Below, in pieces: positions 8,277-17,884 of a DNA stretch of 46,255 bases. This stretch comes from Candidatus Enterousia avicola (GTDB lineage Bacteria > Pseudomonadota > Alphaproteobacteria > Rs-D84): the NCBI GenBank assembly GCA_018714345.1, contig DVNO01000018.1, forward strand, positions 1 through 46,255. The letters run 5' to 3'. The position numbers and the translations under genes are program-made. The notes under the pieces were generated by a model, which was given only the letters and a program-made list of their open reading frames with translations, made no database searches and was not told where the DNA came from. Within the stretch, counting starts at the first letter, position 1. Each line of letters opens with the position of its first letter.

Positions 8277-11200
8277 TTACTCCATGGACACGCTTAGGAT
8301 ATCTCCGTATTGACCAGCCTCATCAGTGCCAATGTAACACTTCAAATGCTTTCCAACATTATTCATCCATTCTTCATAAGCCTCCTTTTCTGCCGCACTT
8401 AAGTTGGCTTCCTGAATGTCTCTTGTCGCTTTATTCAACAAGAATCCACCGGCAATACCAAGCACCCCGGCTGTAACAGGAGTAATCCATGCCGTTTTTT
8501 TGTTGCTATTTGAAACTGTCGAAGCAGCTTCGCATTCCATTTTCAATAATTCTAACGACTTTTTTACGGCATCTTTCGCAGAATCTAAGTCTTTTTGTTT
8601 TTGATTCTTTTCCTCACTCTTAGCGCTATTAAGTGCTAATTTTGCGTTTTTCCATTTATCAACACTATCGTTAACGCTTTTTATAGTTGCATCTACGATG
8701 TTAAGTTTTTTTGCATACGAATTCAACAGTTTCAAATTTGTATCAACAACATCAGCGTCTACATTATTATCGTCGATAAGTGTGTTAATATAGTCAATAT
8801 ATTTAATCGACAAATTTTTAGCATTAGAAACGTCTTCAGTAGTGTTACCAGTCAAACCTGTCAAACTTCCCATCGTCTTACCTTCCCGGATACTATCGCC
8901 CAAGAACCAACCACCAACTGTGCCACCAACAGTTCCCAACAACGTCGTCCAGAACTCCGTTCTTTTATAACCTTCACGTTTGTCCTCAGTTGATTCACTG
9001 GCAACAGCCTTTGCTAAAGTACTAAGAGTTTCTTCTGGTATCCAGCTACCACATGTGAAGGCATCACCTACCGCAAAGTACGCTGTTGCCCAATCTGCTC
9101 CTTTCATTGCAGCCTGAAGTTTCGCATCATCAGATTGTAATCTAACCTGGACGCTGCAGAAAGAACCATACAACTCATTACTTGGGTTAAACTCACTTCT
9201 ATTCAGCCCCTTTATGGCGTAATCATTTGGTACATTCTTGCTTTTCAGTTTTACCCACATGTACGTGCTGCCAGTATCGCTAGAGCCCATGATGCCACCA
9301 GCGTTTGCCGCCAAGCACATATTTTGTTCCTCTGTTAACTTCTTGTTGTATATTGCCTGAGCTTCTTTTTCAAGATCATAGACCAATTCACGGAACAACG
9401 TTGTCGCCGCTTCATTTTGAAGATAAGATTCATAGGATATATATACAGGTGTATCATATACTTTTCCCGTTGAATCTACTGAATTGCAAGAACCCTGGCT
9501 GCCATCAGACGCGGTGCATAGCAGATTTCCATTAGCATCTGTCGCTTGAACTCCGTTCTGCCCAACTGCTTGAGTTGCAGCACCTGCATCAATCCAACCG
9601 TCACGAACACTGCTTGTACCAGCACCCCAAGAAGAAGCACTATTATCAGAAATCTTCAACTTATTTTGCTCAATCGCCAAGTGTTCTTTACATACAGAAG
9701 CATTCTTTACTGTATCTAAGCACAATCCCAATACAACTGTGTAATCCAAGACGCCCCCGACCTTATTCATACTCTTATCATATATAGAGTTTCCAGAGTT
9801 CGTTAGTGTTGAATAAATATCGGTACGGTTACGATAGCAGCCCGTATAATCCGTTCCGCACATAGAACGAACACAACTTTTTGCAACGTTTTCACATTGT
9901 GTGCGCATCTGGGCGATAGCTGCATCGCTGTAGCTTGTTGCCAAAGACGCATTCAATGATGCTATAACGCCGATCGGGTCACCGCTATTATTGCTATACT
10001 TTGGGAACAAAGTATCAAAAGCATTGTTGTCTATGTATGAGTAAGTATAACTACCCACATCATCCGGATTTGTCGCTGCATACTTACAATATGGGTCCGT
10101 GTTTACTATATCTGAGCACCCCGTCTTTATTTCTTCGTAAGTTACAGAATTATTAATAGTCTTATCTGTTGCACCAAACACCTGAGAATAGCATGCTGCA
10201 CCACTGCCACCACCACAAACACGCATTGCGCAAGTCTTTATTGTGTCTACGCAATTAGATTTGGCCTCTGTATCAAATTCTTCTATCAATTCTGTTATTT
10301 TTGCCTTCATTGAAGAATTCATACGTGCTGCATACGCATCAGAAAAGACCATTTCCTGATTATCCGCATCACTTAATTGGGATGAAGATGGCATAGCACC
10401 ATTACCCAAGAAAGTTGCATAACAATACTTATTCGCACCTATCGTGTTCAAACAGGAATTTTTAACATAAGACTGAACGGAAGAACTACTATTTGTATCA
10501 AAATTATCCACAAGACTTGTTGCTTCTAACAAGGTGCCGTTTTTAATTGCATCAACTAAACTTATAGTAACAGCACTTGAATTTTCATAGCATTTATATG
10601 GATTGGTTGAACACGCGTTCAGTATACACTGATCAACAACTTTATAACAAGTAGATACCGCATTAACCGCTGCTAACGCCGCACCCTCTGTAATCATTAC
10701 ACCAACACGGCTTGTAGAGGAAGGCGCAACACTAGTATTTGTTGATCCAAACAATTCTATTTTACCCTCGCTCTGGCAGCGTGCCAATGTAGAGTCGCAA
10801 TAAACCATTTGCTTTTTAAATTCGTTGCTTGTAGTACACAGTTCAAAATCAGAACCACAAACATTATCACGTTGCAAACATGTGGTATAACGACGAACAC
10901 AGTCACTTGTATTGTACATATTTGAAATCGCCGCACCAGCTATCATCTGCCCCAAGACACTGCCATCCGTTGGATATGTATAATCCGTTATCTCGCCATA
11001 AGTATTCTTTGACGCGACATTTGATAACGCAGTCGTAGAAGATGTTCCAAACAGCGCATTTACGCCAGACGCAGAACACTGAGCCAACGTACTTAAACAC
11101 TGTGGCATTTTTCCATGGAAAAGAACTTTCGTTGTGCATTCTTCAAAGTTTGTTCCACAAACATTAGCATCCTTAAGACATGCGGTATAGGCTTCTATAC

Positions 11201-11390
11201 ATTCTGCATTATCTAAAAGATTTGACGTAGTAGAACCAGAAGACGTCACGTAGCTATTCAGATAAGCTGTCATTGTCGGCAACCGAGTAGACGCAGTTCC
11301 AACAACACTAGGACGCGCCGTTAAAGCAAATGCCGCAGGGACAACGCCCAAAACAGCTAAAAAACCAACCGATTTTTTCAGAAAGTTCAT
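8277..11390 (-). CDS. Large secreted Cys-rich repeat protein of unknown function
   Basis: 1037 aa with signal peptide (MNFLKKSVGFLAVLGVVPAAFA), repeated Cys modules, Gly-rich hydrophobic segments near the C-terminus. Confidence 0.65.
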   Translation of the reverse strand: MNFLKKSVGFLAVLGVVPAAFALTARPSVVGTASTRLPTMTAYLNSYVTSSGSTTSNLLDNAECIEAYTACLKDANVCGTNFEECTTKVLFHGKMPQCLSTLAQCSASGVNALFGTSSTTALSNVASKNTYGEITDYTYPTDGSVLGQMIAGAAISNMYNTSDCVRRYTTCLQRDNVCGSDFELCTTSNEFKKQMVYCDSTLARCQSEGKIELFGSTNTSVAPSSTSRVGVMITEGAALAAVNAVSTCYKVVDQCILNACSTNPYKCYENSSAVTISLVDAIKNGTLLEATSLVDNFDTNSSSSVQSYVKNSCLNTIGANKYCYATFLGNGAMPSSSQLSDADNQEMVFSDAYAARMNSSMKAKITELIEEFDTEAKSNCVDTIKTCAMRVCGGGSGAACYSQVFGATDKTINNSVTYEEIKTGCSDIVNTDPYCKYAATNPDDVGSYTYSYIDNNAFDTLFPKYSNNSGDPIGVIASLNASLATSYSDAAIAQMRTQCENVAKSCVRSMCGTDYTGCYRNRTDIYSTLTNSGNSIYDKSMNKVGGVLDYTVVLGLCLDTVKNASVCKEHLAIEQNKLKISDNSASSWGAGTSSVRDGWIDAGAATQAVGQNGVQATDANGNLLCTASDGSQGSCNSVDSTGKVYDTPVYISYESYLQNEAATTLFRELVYDLEKEAQAIYNKKLTEEQNMCLAANAGGIMGSSDTGSTYMWVKLKSKNVPNDYAIKGLNRSEFNPSNELYGSFCSVQVRLQSDDAKLQAAMKGADWATAYFAVGDAFTCGSWIPEETLSTLAKAVASESTEDKREGYKRTEFWTTLLGTVGGTVGGWFLGDSIREGKTMGSLTGLTGNTTEDVSNAKNLSIKYIDYINTLIDDNNVDADVVDTNLKLLNSYAKKLNIVDATIKSVNDSVDKWKNAKLALNSAKSEEKNQKQKDLDSAKDAVKKSLELLKMECEAASTVSNSNKKTAWITPVTAGVLGIAGGFLLNKATRDIQEANLSAAEKEAYEEWMNNVGKHLKCYIGTDEAGQYGDILSVSME

Positions 11391-11511
11391 CGACTCACTC
11401 CATACTTATTGTATTAAGTATAACATAAAATAAAAATCAGACAAAGGAAAAATGCACAAAATATAAAAACTTTCGATAAAAAATAGGGGATTATATGCCC
11501 CTTGTTTTCAC

Positions 11512-12477
11512 TTAGCCAACTTCGTCTAATATGTCTCTTAATTCCAACATATCTTCTGGTAAACGAGCCTTGAAATGCATTTGTTGCCCCGTAACCGGAT
11601 GCACAAAGTCTAGTACTTCTGCATGCAACATCTGACCTGTATGTGTTTTTAAAAAGTCTAATAATTCTGGATTTTTTACACTTGCCAATCTATTTGCAGA
11701 CCGGCCATATATCGGATCGCATAAGACAGGAAAACCATGCGCTGACAAATGAACCCTAATTTGATGAGTCCGACCAGTCAACAACGTACACCTAAATTCC
11801 GACACCCCAGCACGATTCCAAACGTCAGAAACAGTAACCTGGGTATGAGCCGGTTTCCCACCCGTTTTTACCATCGTCATTTTCTGTCGATTTCTTGAAG
11901 ACCTGGCTATATTTCCCGTAATATCCGCACTATCCCAATTTGGAACACCCCAGACAAAAGCTATATATTTTCTTGTTAAATCGTGTGCAGAAAAAATTTT
12001 CACAAGCCCCCTGAATGCCGCGTCAGATTTTGCAAAAACCATAACTCCACTTGTATCTTTGTCCAATCTGTGAACGACGCCTGGGCGCGTTTCGCCGCCC
12101 AACGAGGATAGAGTCGTATGTGCTAAGACATTTTGTACCAGTGTTCCCGTCTTATTCCCAGCAGAAGGGTACATAACAATACCACGCGGTTTGTTTACAA
12201 CAATTATATCATCGTCCTCGTATAAAATATCTAAATCAAAATCCTTGGAAATATTTTCAGAAGCAATATCCGTCTTGCGTGCAATAACAAAAACATCCAC
12301 CTCGTCACCCAAACGTAAACGTGAAGAAAATTTTGATGAAACGCCATTTACTAAAACATCAAACTTTTGAATTTCACTTCGAGAAAAATCTGGCATTTTT
12401 GAAACCAAAAATTTATCCAGACGTTCCCCAACATGATCTTCAGAAACAGTAAAACTTATTTTATCTACCATGATCAA
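11512..12477 (-). CDS. rluD: RluA/RluD-family 23S rRNA pseudouridine synthase
   Basis: S4-like N-terminus, HRLDKDTSGVMVFAK catalytic motif, GRTHQIRVHLSAHG motif. Confidence 0.9.
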   Translation of the reverse strand: MIMVDKISFTVSEDHVGERLDKFLVSKMPDFSRSEIQKFDVLVNGVSSKFSSRLRLGDEVDVFVIARKTDIASENISKDFDLDILYEDDDIIVVNKPRGIVMYPSAGNKTGTLVQNVLAHTTLSSLGGETRPGVVHRLDKDTSGVMVFAKSDAAFRGLVKIFSAHDLTRKYIAFVWGVPNWDSADITGNIARSSRNRQKMTMVKTGGKPAHTQVTVSDVWNRAGVSEFRCTLLTGRTHQIRVHLSAHGFPVLCDPIYGRSANRLASVKNPELLDFLKTHTGQMLHAEVLDFVHPVTGQQMHFKARLPEDMLELRDILDEVG

Positions 12478-12966
12478 CTACTTATATTCGCTCCAGTCCG
12501 GGCCTTTCTCGCAATCACCTAAATCAATTGTTAATTCTCTGCCAGAACTTTTTACAGGACATATTAGCATTCCAGTACTTTCCGCCTGATCGGCGTCACG
12601 TGTCGCATTTCGCCATGTAAACTTTATCTCTTCTGGCGCATACAAACATGCCAACCTTAACTCGCCATCATGTTTATTATTTGGTCCAATCCAAATTCTG
12701 ACACCTTCGCCCAAACCATAACAAGGAAAACCGTCCAAATAGTAAAGCACTAAACCGCGCCCAACTAATCCGGACGACGGTATAAATTTTCCCCTGTATT
12801 CAGAATACTGCATGCCAGTAAGCCCTTGCCAATCAGTACTTGTAGAAAAAATGCTTATACGCGGCTGTGTCGGCTCTGGCTGAGGCTTTGCATCAGAAGA
12901 ATCCGCTGCCATAGACTGATTTAACAATACAAAAAAAGCAAATACAAAAAATATAAATCTTTTCAT
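12478..12966 (-). CDS. Secreted hypothetical protein
   Basis: Signal peptide (MKRFIFFVFAFFVLLNQSMAA); directly abuts both neighbours. Confidence 0.5.
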   Translation of the reverse strand: MKRFIFFVFAFFVLLNQSMAADSSDAKPQPEPTQPRISIFSTSTDWQGLTGMQYSEYRGKFIPSSGLVGRGLVLYYLDGFPCYGLGEGVRIWIGPNNKHDGELRLACLYAPEEIKFTWRNATRDADQAESTGMLICPVKSSGRELTIDLGDCEKGPDWSEYK

Positions 12967-13476
12967 TTACTTCTCCTGAGAATCTAATTCAACTGCAATC
13001 TTATCAACATTATCTGTTGGAACTGCCAAGACATGCTTAAAAGCAGCATCATGACCGCCCTCCAACAATGTCGCAGATGGCATAAATCTTTGACGGTCTA
13101 TTACCCTGCCATTTGCATCGTATGAGATTATGACAACACCTGGAACACCATATATCTGTTCGGACCGATTAACAACACGACCAGATACAACAAATCTGAC
13201 TATTCCGTTATCATCAGTAGATGTATCTATACCGGAAATTTCTGCAATTATAGGTTTTTCTTGAATTTCTTTTACCTGATTTTGGTATAAAACGGCAACC
13301 GCAAAAACGATGGCCGCAAGCAACGCACATAAAGCCGCAATAAAAACCAATATTGGATTCCTTTTAGATTCCCGTTGCACAACCCATGTATTACCACAGA
13401 CCGCACACTTTACAGGCCCAACCGGCACCGCATCCAAAGAATATTCTGTTTTACAAAAATCACAAACCGTCTTCAT
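12967..13476 (-). CDS. Zinc-ribbon (MJ0042-type) membrane protein
   Basis: CDFCKTEY...VKCAVCGNTW zinc ribbon followed by one TM segment and a DUF3426-like C-terminal region. Confidence 0.6.
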   Translation of the reverse strand: MKTVCDFCKTEYSLDAVPVGPVKCAVCGNTWVVQRESKRNPILVFIAALCALLAAIVFAVAVLYQNQVKEIQEKPIIAEISGIDTSTDDNGIVRFVVSGRVVNRSEQIYGVPGVVIISYDANGRVIDRQRFMPSATLLEGGHDAAFKHVLAVPTDNVDKIAVELDSQEK

Positions 13477-13497
13477 ACTACAACCTTATACCATAAA

Positions 13498-14814
13498 TTA
13501 TTCCAAATTCAACTTAGTATATTTCTGTCTGACTCTATTCTGTATCTCATTTATAGCATTCATATAATCTGATGCTGTTGCGTTCTTATTAGAAACAACA
13601 GAACTAAATATACTCCACGTATCCGTATCTGTATTTTTTTCTTCATATACCGCTAACTGAGCCATACGATTCAATTCTTGTAAAGACACATCCGATAAAT
13701 TTGCAATGTTATTTTCTACATCCCAATAATATTCTGGGTTTGTAGAATCTTCTATCATTGACGTTACCTCTAACCTTGGTGTTATGGACCCAGAAAAACC
13801 AACTGTAACAAACATAGCCGAAATCGTGCCACGTGTCATGTCTAGGGTCCTATTTATATTCAACACAGCTGGACCTTCGTCTGAATTTATACTTATCCCC
13901 CCGAGCGTCATATTTGATACCCATAAATCACCAGTCGTAAAATTAGTAAATTTTCCAACGTCAGCCATAGAAAAATTATTTGCAACTTCCATTGTTCGGG
14001 AATCAGAAGACAATATTCCAGACACAGTCGCATTCTTTACCTCCAGCGCATTATCCAGAGTTATTCTATTTTGAAAAATCACATCATCCGCAACACTTAC
14101 GCCCATTGTCATCGTCTCTGCAAACTCGGCAGCAGAAGAATTAAAAAACGCTGCGTTTGATATGTTATGTCCACCAAGATTTAATCCCGACAACATCGTT
14201 GCATCATTTTCACTATCTGTCGGAACACGATATAAATAAAGCGCATTATCTCGGTTTACTGTTGTTGTTTCAACCAGCCCGTTAGATACATTTAACCCCA
14301 AATCAATTGTATCTGCACGCCATGCACCAAAAGTACCATAGGCTCTATTTCCTTCTATAAACCCCATAGAATCTCCGCCCATAGATACAATTTCACGCGT
14401 ACGCATAGGAGTTATTTCATCAGAAGAAAAAACTATAACTCCTTGCAATGTCGCCCTACCTTCTACGTCATTAGATTTTAAAACCCTTAACTGATATTGC
14501 CCCGACGTACTTGACGATATATCCGGACTTAGCCCATATTGCTCTAGGTCACTAATATTCACACGAGTAATATTTTTCCCAACCGTCATCAATAGACTTT
14601 CTCTGTTATCAACAATGTAGCGCTCTAAAGCACTTTGAATGCTCTCCATTTGTTTTGTAATGGCTATGTTTTCTGCCCGTTGAACCACGCTTTGTTGATA
14701 CTTGAAAATAAATGGCATTATTATTGCTGCCAAGGCAACACTCATCAACAACTCTATCAACATAGAACCTTGTTGAGTCATCTGCTCTTTAAAATTCATC
14801 CTTTTCTTTATCAT
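13498..14814 (-). CDS. PilV/pseudopilin-like minor pilin
   Basis: Prepilin motif QQG^SMLIELLMSVALAAIIMPF; paralogous to the two upstream genes. Confidence 0.65.
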   Translation of the reverse strand: MIKKRMNFKEQMTQQGSMLIELLMSVALAAIIMPFIFKYQQSVVQRAENIAITKQMESIQSALERYIVDNRESLLMTVGKNITRVNISDLEQYGLSPDISSSTSGQYQLRVLKSNDVEGRATLQGVIVFSSDEITPMRTREIVSMGGDSMGFIEGNRAYGTFGAWRADTIDLGLNVSNGLVETTTVNRDNALYLYRVPTDSENDATMLSGLNLGGHNISNAAFFNSSAAEFAETMTMGVSVADDVIFQNRITLDNALEVKNATVSGILSSDSRTMEVANNFSMADVGKFTNFTTGDLWVSNMTLGGISINSDEGPAVLNINRTLDMTRGTISAMFVTVGFSGSITPRLEVTSMIEDSTNPEYYWDVENNIANLSDVSLQELNRMAQLAVYEEKNTDTDTWSIFSSVVSNKNATASDYMNAINEIQNRVRQKYTKLNLE

Positions 14815-16022
14815 TGAATGAACTCCTTAGGCATTGCCAACTGCCAATCTGATGTCATTATTACCCCGAACTCGTCACTGTTTGGCATTGCAGGAATGGT
14901 TGAGCGCGATAGATAAAGTTCCGAAAACTTTGGCGGCGTTAAAGAAGGAAATGTCCAGCTGCCTATCTTTAATGGCGCAGTCGTTGACATCAATAACTCG
15001 CCAGATACAGTCAACCCAAAATTATCATAAAAAACTATTTCTTCTGCCGACACATATGACGTAACAACATCATGTGCAACAATTCCTGTAAAACCACTTA
15101 TCGTCCGACTTGTATCGGATTTAATAGTCAAATTGTTCCCTACATTTACAGAATTTACAACCGTTGCCTTGTCGGCAATTATACTGCCTGATGTCGTATA
15201 TTTATTTCCGTTCAACGTACTTGCATATATATTTCTAAAACCAGAAATATCACCAGTTACCCTTATAGAATCAAATATCGCTTGTTCTCCGTCTAGATTC
15301 GCACCCGAAGAAAAATACAACGTATCTGCAACCAATCTGCTGGTTTCTATAAATTGAGAAGTTGCATTATTTATTTTTGCAGATTTAGCTATTATGCCGC
15401 CCACATCATAAATACGATTATTATTCATGTTTAAATCACGCAACATAACATTTAAATTTTCTTCACCAGTTTCTGTTCGGTGAAGATAACGCGTCTTGTC
15501 TTCCCCATCTATATCTCTTGATATTCGATATATTAAATCACCAGTTTTAAAATCAGGGGCAGCAACCGCCCAAGTTCTTCCATACGCAATACCATCACCA
15601 CCAACGACTGCTGCATCTGCCCCTATATGTTGCGCAATTTTTGAAGTCCTTAAATCCGTTCCACCTAAATCAAAAGCCAAATAGACATCAGTTATAGTGG
15701 CACCATTAACTGCATATTTGTCTATAAAGCCCGCCTTAGGCGCATCTGATATTTCATCCAACTCTTCATCAGACAATTTTATCTGTGCGACATCTGGCCA
15801 GTCATTTTGATTTAACCTTACAAAATTTAATACAGGGTCTTTTAATTCTATAATTTTATTAGCCGCCGCTATATCCCGCAACGTATCATTCGTATCCGAT
15901 ATCTGACTGTATAATAACGGTGTAGCCATGGCGACAATTGCCATAGCTAACAAGACTTCCAGCAAACTGGCACCAGATTCTGTATTTAAATAAAATCCTT
16001 TGTTATTTACAGTCACTTCCAC
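14811..16022 (-). CDS. PilV/pseudopilin-like minor pilin
   Basis: Prepilin motif SG^ASLLEVLLAMAIVAMATPL; overlaps both neighbours. Confidence 0.65.
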   Translation of the reverse strand: MEVTVNNKGFYLNTESGASLLEVLLAMAIVAMATPLLYSQISDTNDTLRDIAAANKIIELKDPVLNFVRLNQNDWPDVAQIKLSDEELDEISDAPKAGFIDKYAVNGATITDVYLAFDLGGTDLRTSKIAQHIGADAAVVGGDGIAYGRTWAVAAPDFKTGDLIYRISRDIDGEDKTRYLHRTETGEENLNVMLRDLNMNNNRIYDVGGIIAKSAKINNATSQFIETSRLVADTLYFSSGANLDGEQAIFDSIRVTGDISGFRNIYASTLNGNKYTTSGSIIADKATVVNSVNVGNNLTIKSDTSRTISGFTGIVAHDVVTSYVSAEEIVFYDNFGLTVSGELLMSTTAPLKIGSWTFPSLTPPKFSELYLSRSTIPAMPNSDEFGVIMTSDWQLAMPKEFIQ

Positions 16023-17358
16023 CTTCCAACATACACTGCTTTATATTGATTCTTTTTTCTAATTGTTGCCAAAAATAATACTGGCATATTATGTATTGCG
16101 ACAAAGATTTTGAATTATATCTGCCTTCAAGATTAGATATTATATCCTTACACTTTTGCAATTTTGTTTCATCTGCTTCTGGTTTATCTATTATAGAAAA
16201 TTCGTCATTATTAATTGTATCTAACAAAACATCCGGCAAAACAGACGTTCCAGCAGGCCTTATATCTACAACAACAGCACCCGTTTCACCCTGATTTAAA
16301 GCGTCCGAAGTCTGATCCCGCATCGTTATGTTAGAAACTATCAATTTATTAGTGCTTAAACCCGTTCTTGAACTATATTCCAAATCGTCTGGATCTATAT
16401 ACACATCCTGTCCACGAGAAGAGTCTATATAGGAATCTATATCTAAACGTTCTACACTAAAATTTATATTCTGCGATACAACATCTCCATTTACTGTCCA
16501 ATCTAGTGGTCCAGAAAAACCAGTTCTGCCAGCAGTCATAGAAAACTCATATATCGCAGCTGAATTAGAAGTAAAATTTCCAGTATCCCCGAACATGGAT
16601 ACTGTGCGTGCAGAAACGTCACCTGCATACAAAGACCCACGTGTCAAAGATAAAGCAGATTCCCCTAATGAGCTTTGAAACACCGCCCTGTCAGCTACCA
16701 TCATATCAATTGTGTTTCTTACTTTTCTGCCATCCTCTACACCGTATATGGACAAAGTATTAAATTGACCACTATCAAACTCACCACGGCGTGCAAAAAT
16801 TTCACCACCGTTGTTTAAAGAAAAACCACCCATATCTAAATCTGTCAAAAAAGCATTCTCATCTAAATTACTCTCGTTTCTGTGAACCACATCAGAGTAC
16901 GCTTCATCCAAGGCCAGACCAACAAAAACATCGTTCCCAGAAACAGACGCATAGAAACCTATTCTGCGTGCTAATTCAGCCAGTTGCACTTTTGATAAAT
17001 CACCACCAGATAATTTTAAGTAAGCTGTAACTGCAATAGGCGTCTTGTTTATAACCAAAGACATATCCTGACCCAGTGCCGTGCGCGGTATAAAACCTAA
17101 TGGCAAACCATACGATTCTAACAGGTCAGAAAAAGTGTCACCAGAAACAACTGTCGTATTATAGGGTAAATCATTGGCACGCTCGCGAACAAAAATTCGT
17201 GCGGCAGTTTGAGCAACCTCTACCTTCTGAGTAGAAGAATACATTTGCGCATCTAAATCACGAGAATCCAACCGCTGTGCAAAAAACGGGATAAACGAAA
17301 ACATCAGGGCAATAGCCAACAAGGCTTGTAATAAAAAATTACCGTTTTGTTGTCTCAA
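16003..17358 (-). CDS. PilV/pseudopilin-like protein lacking Glu at mature position 5
   Basis: Prepilin-like QNG^NFLLQALLAIALMFSF; probable TTG start at 17358 preceded by AGGAGGG (ORF track extends to 17430). Confidence 0.6.
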   Translation of the reverse strand: MRQQNGNFLLQALLAIALMFSFIPFFAQRLDSRDLDAQMYSSTQKVEVAQTAARIFVRERANDLPYNTTVVSGDTFSDLLESYGLPLGFIPRTALGQDMSLVINKTPIAVTAYLKLSGGDLSKVQLAELARRIGFYASVSGNDVFVGLALDEAYSDVVHRNESNLDENAFLTDLDMGGFSLNNGGEIFARRGEFDSGQFNTLSIYGVEDGRKVRNTIDMMVADRAVFQSSLGESALSLTRGSLYAGDVSARTVSMFGDTGNFTSNSAAIYEFSMTAGRTGFSGPLDWTVNGDVVSQNINFSVERLDIDSYIDSSRGQDVYIDPDDLEYSSRTGLSTNKLIVSNITMRDQTSDALNQGETGAVVVDIRPAGTSVLPDVLLDTINNDEFSIIDKPEADETKLQKCKDIISNLEGRYNSKSLSQYIICQYYFWQQLEKRINIKQCMLEGGSDCK

Positions 17359-17448
17359 TTTACAACGCCCTCCTACTTGGTTAGATATTAGCAATTGAAA
17401 AAAAATATTGCAATCGCTTTTAAGATTCACTATTATTCATCTCGTTGA

Positions 17449-17823
17449 ATGAGTGATGATGATAAAACATCATTAATGATTTTCCTAGAAACAGAAAAAA
17501 AGAATATGCAAAACAAGAAAAACCAATCATCTGTAGGTATGATGATTCAGCGCTGTCACAAATGGAGACAGAAAAGAAAGCAGTATATGGACCAGGCTCG
17601 TCAAACGTCTGATGAAATAGAACGTGAACGCTTGATGCAAGCAGCAGAACATTATGGACGCATAGTAAGTGCCGAACAGGGTAAAATAGACTCTACCCGT
17701 GATCCAAAAGAAAAACTGCCAGCAATCGAAGAAAATGCTGATTCCAATGATTCTGTAGATTCCACCGATACAACAGAAGATGAGGAATCTGTTTTTCCAG
17801 ACTTTATTACTGCAGAAAAATAA
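17449..17823 (+). CDS. Small basic/acidic hypothetical protein, possibly DUF4167-related
   Basis: RKQYMDQARQTSDEIERERLMQAAEHYGRIV resembles the helical DUF4167 motif; acidic C-terminus; precedes dnaX. Confidence 0.45.
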   Translation: MSDDDKTSLMIFLETEKKNMQNKKNQSSVGMMIQRCHKWRQKRKQYMDQARQTSDEIERERLMQAAEHYGRIVSAEQGKIDSTRDPKEKLPAIEENADSNDSVDSTDTTEDEESVFPDFITAEK

Positions 17824-17884
17824 CTTTTTAAATTCTTGAAATTTTGCTGTATTTTGCTATGCTCTTTCAAAAGGAAGTTTACGG

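Noticed and set aside
13498-17430. Invertible shufflon at the PilV-like genes
   Set aside because: No inverted sfx-like repeats or adjacent recombinase were noticed; the genes look like stable paralogues.
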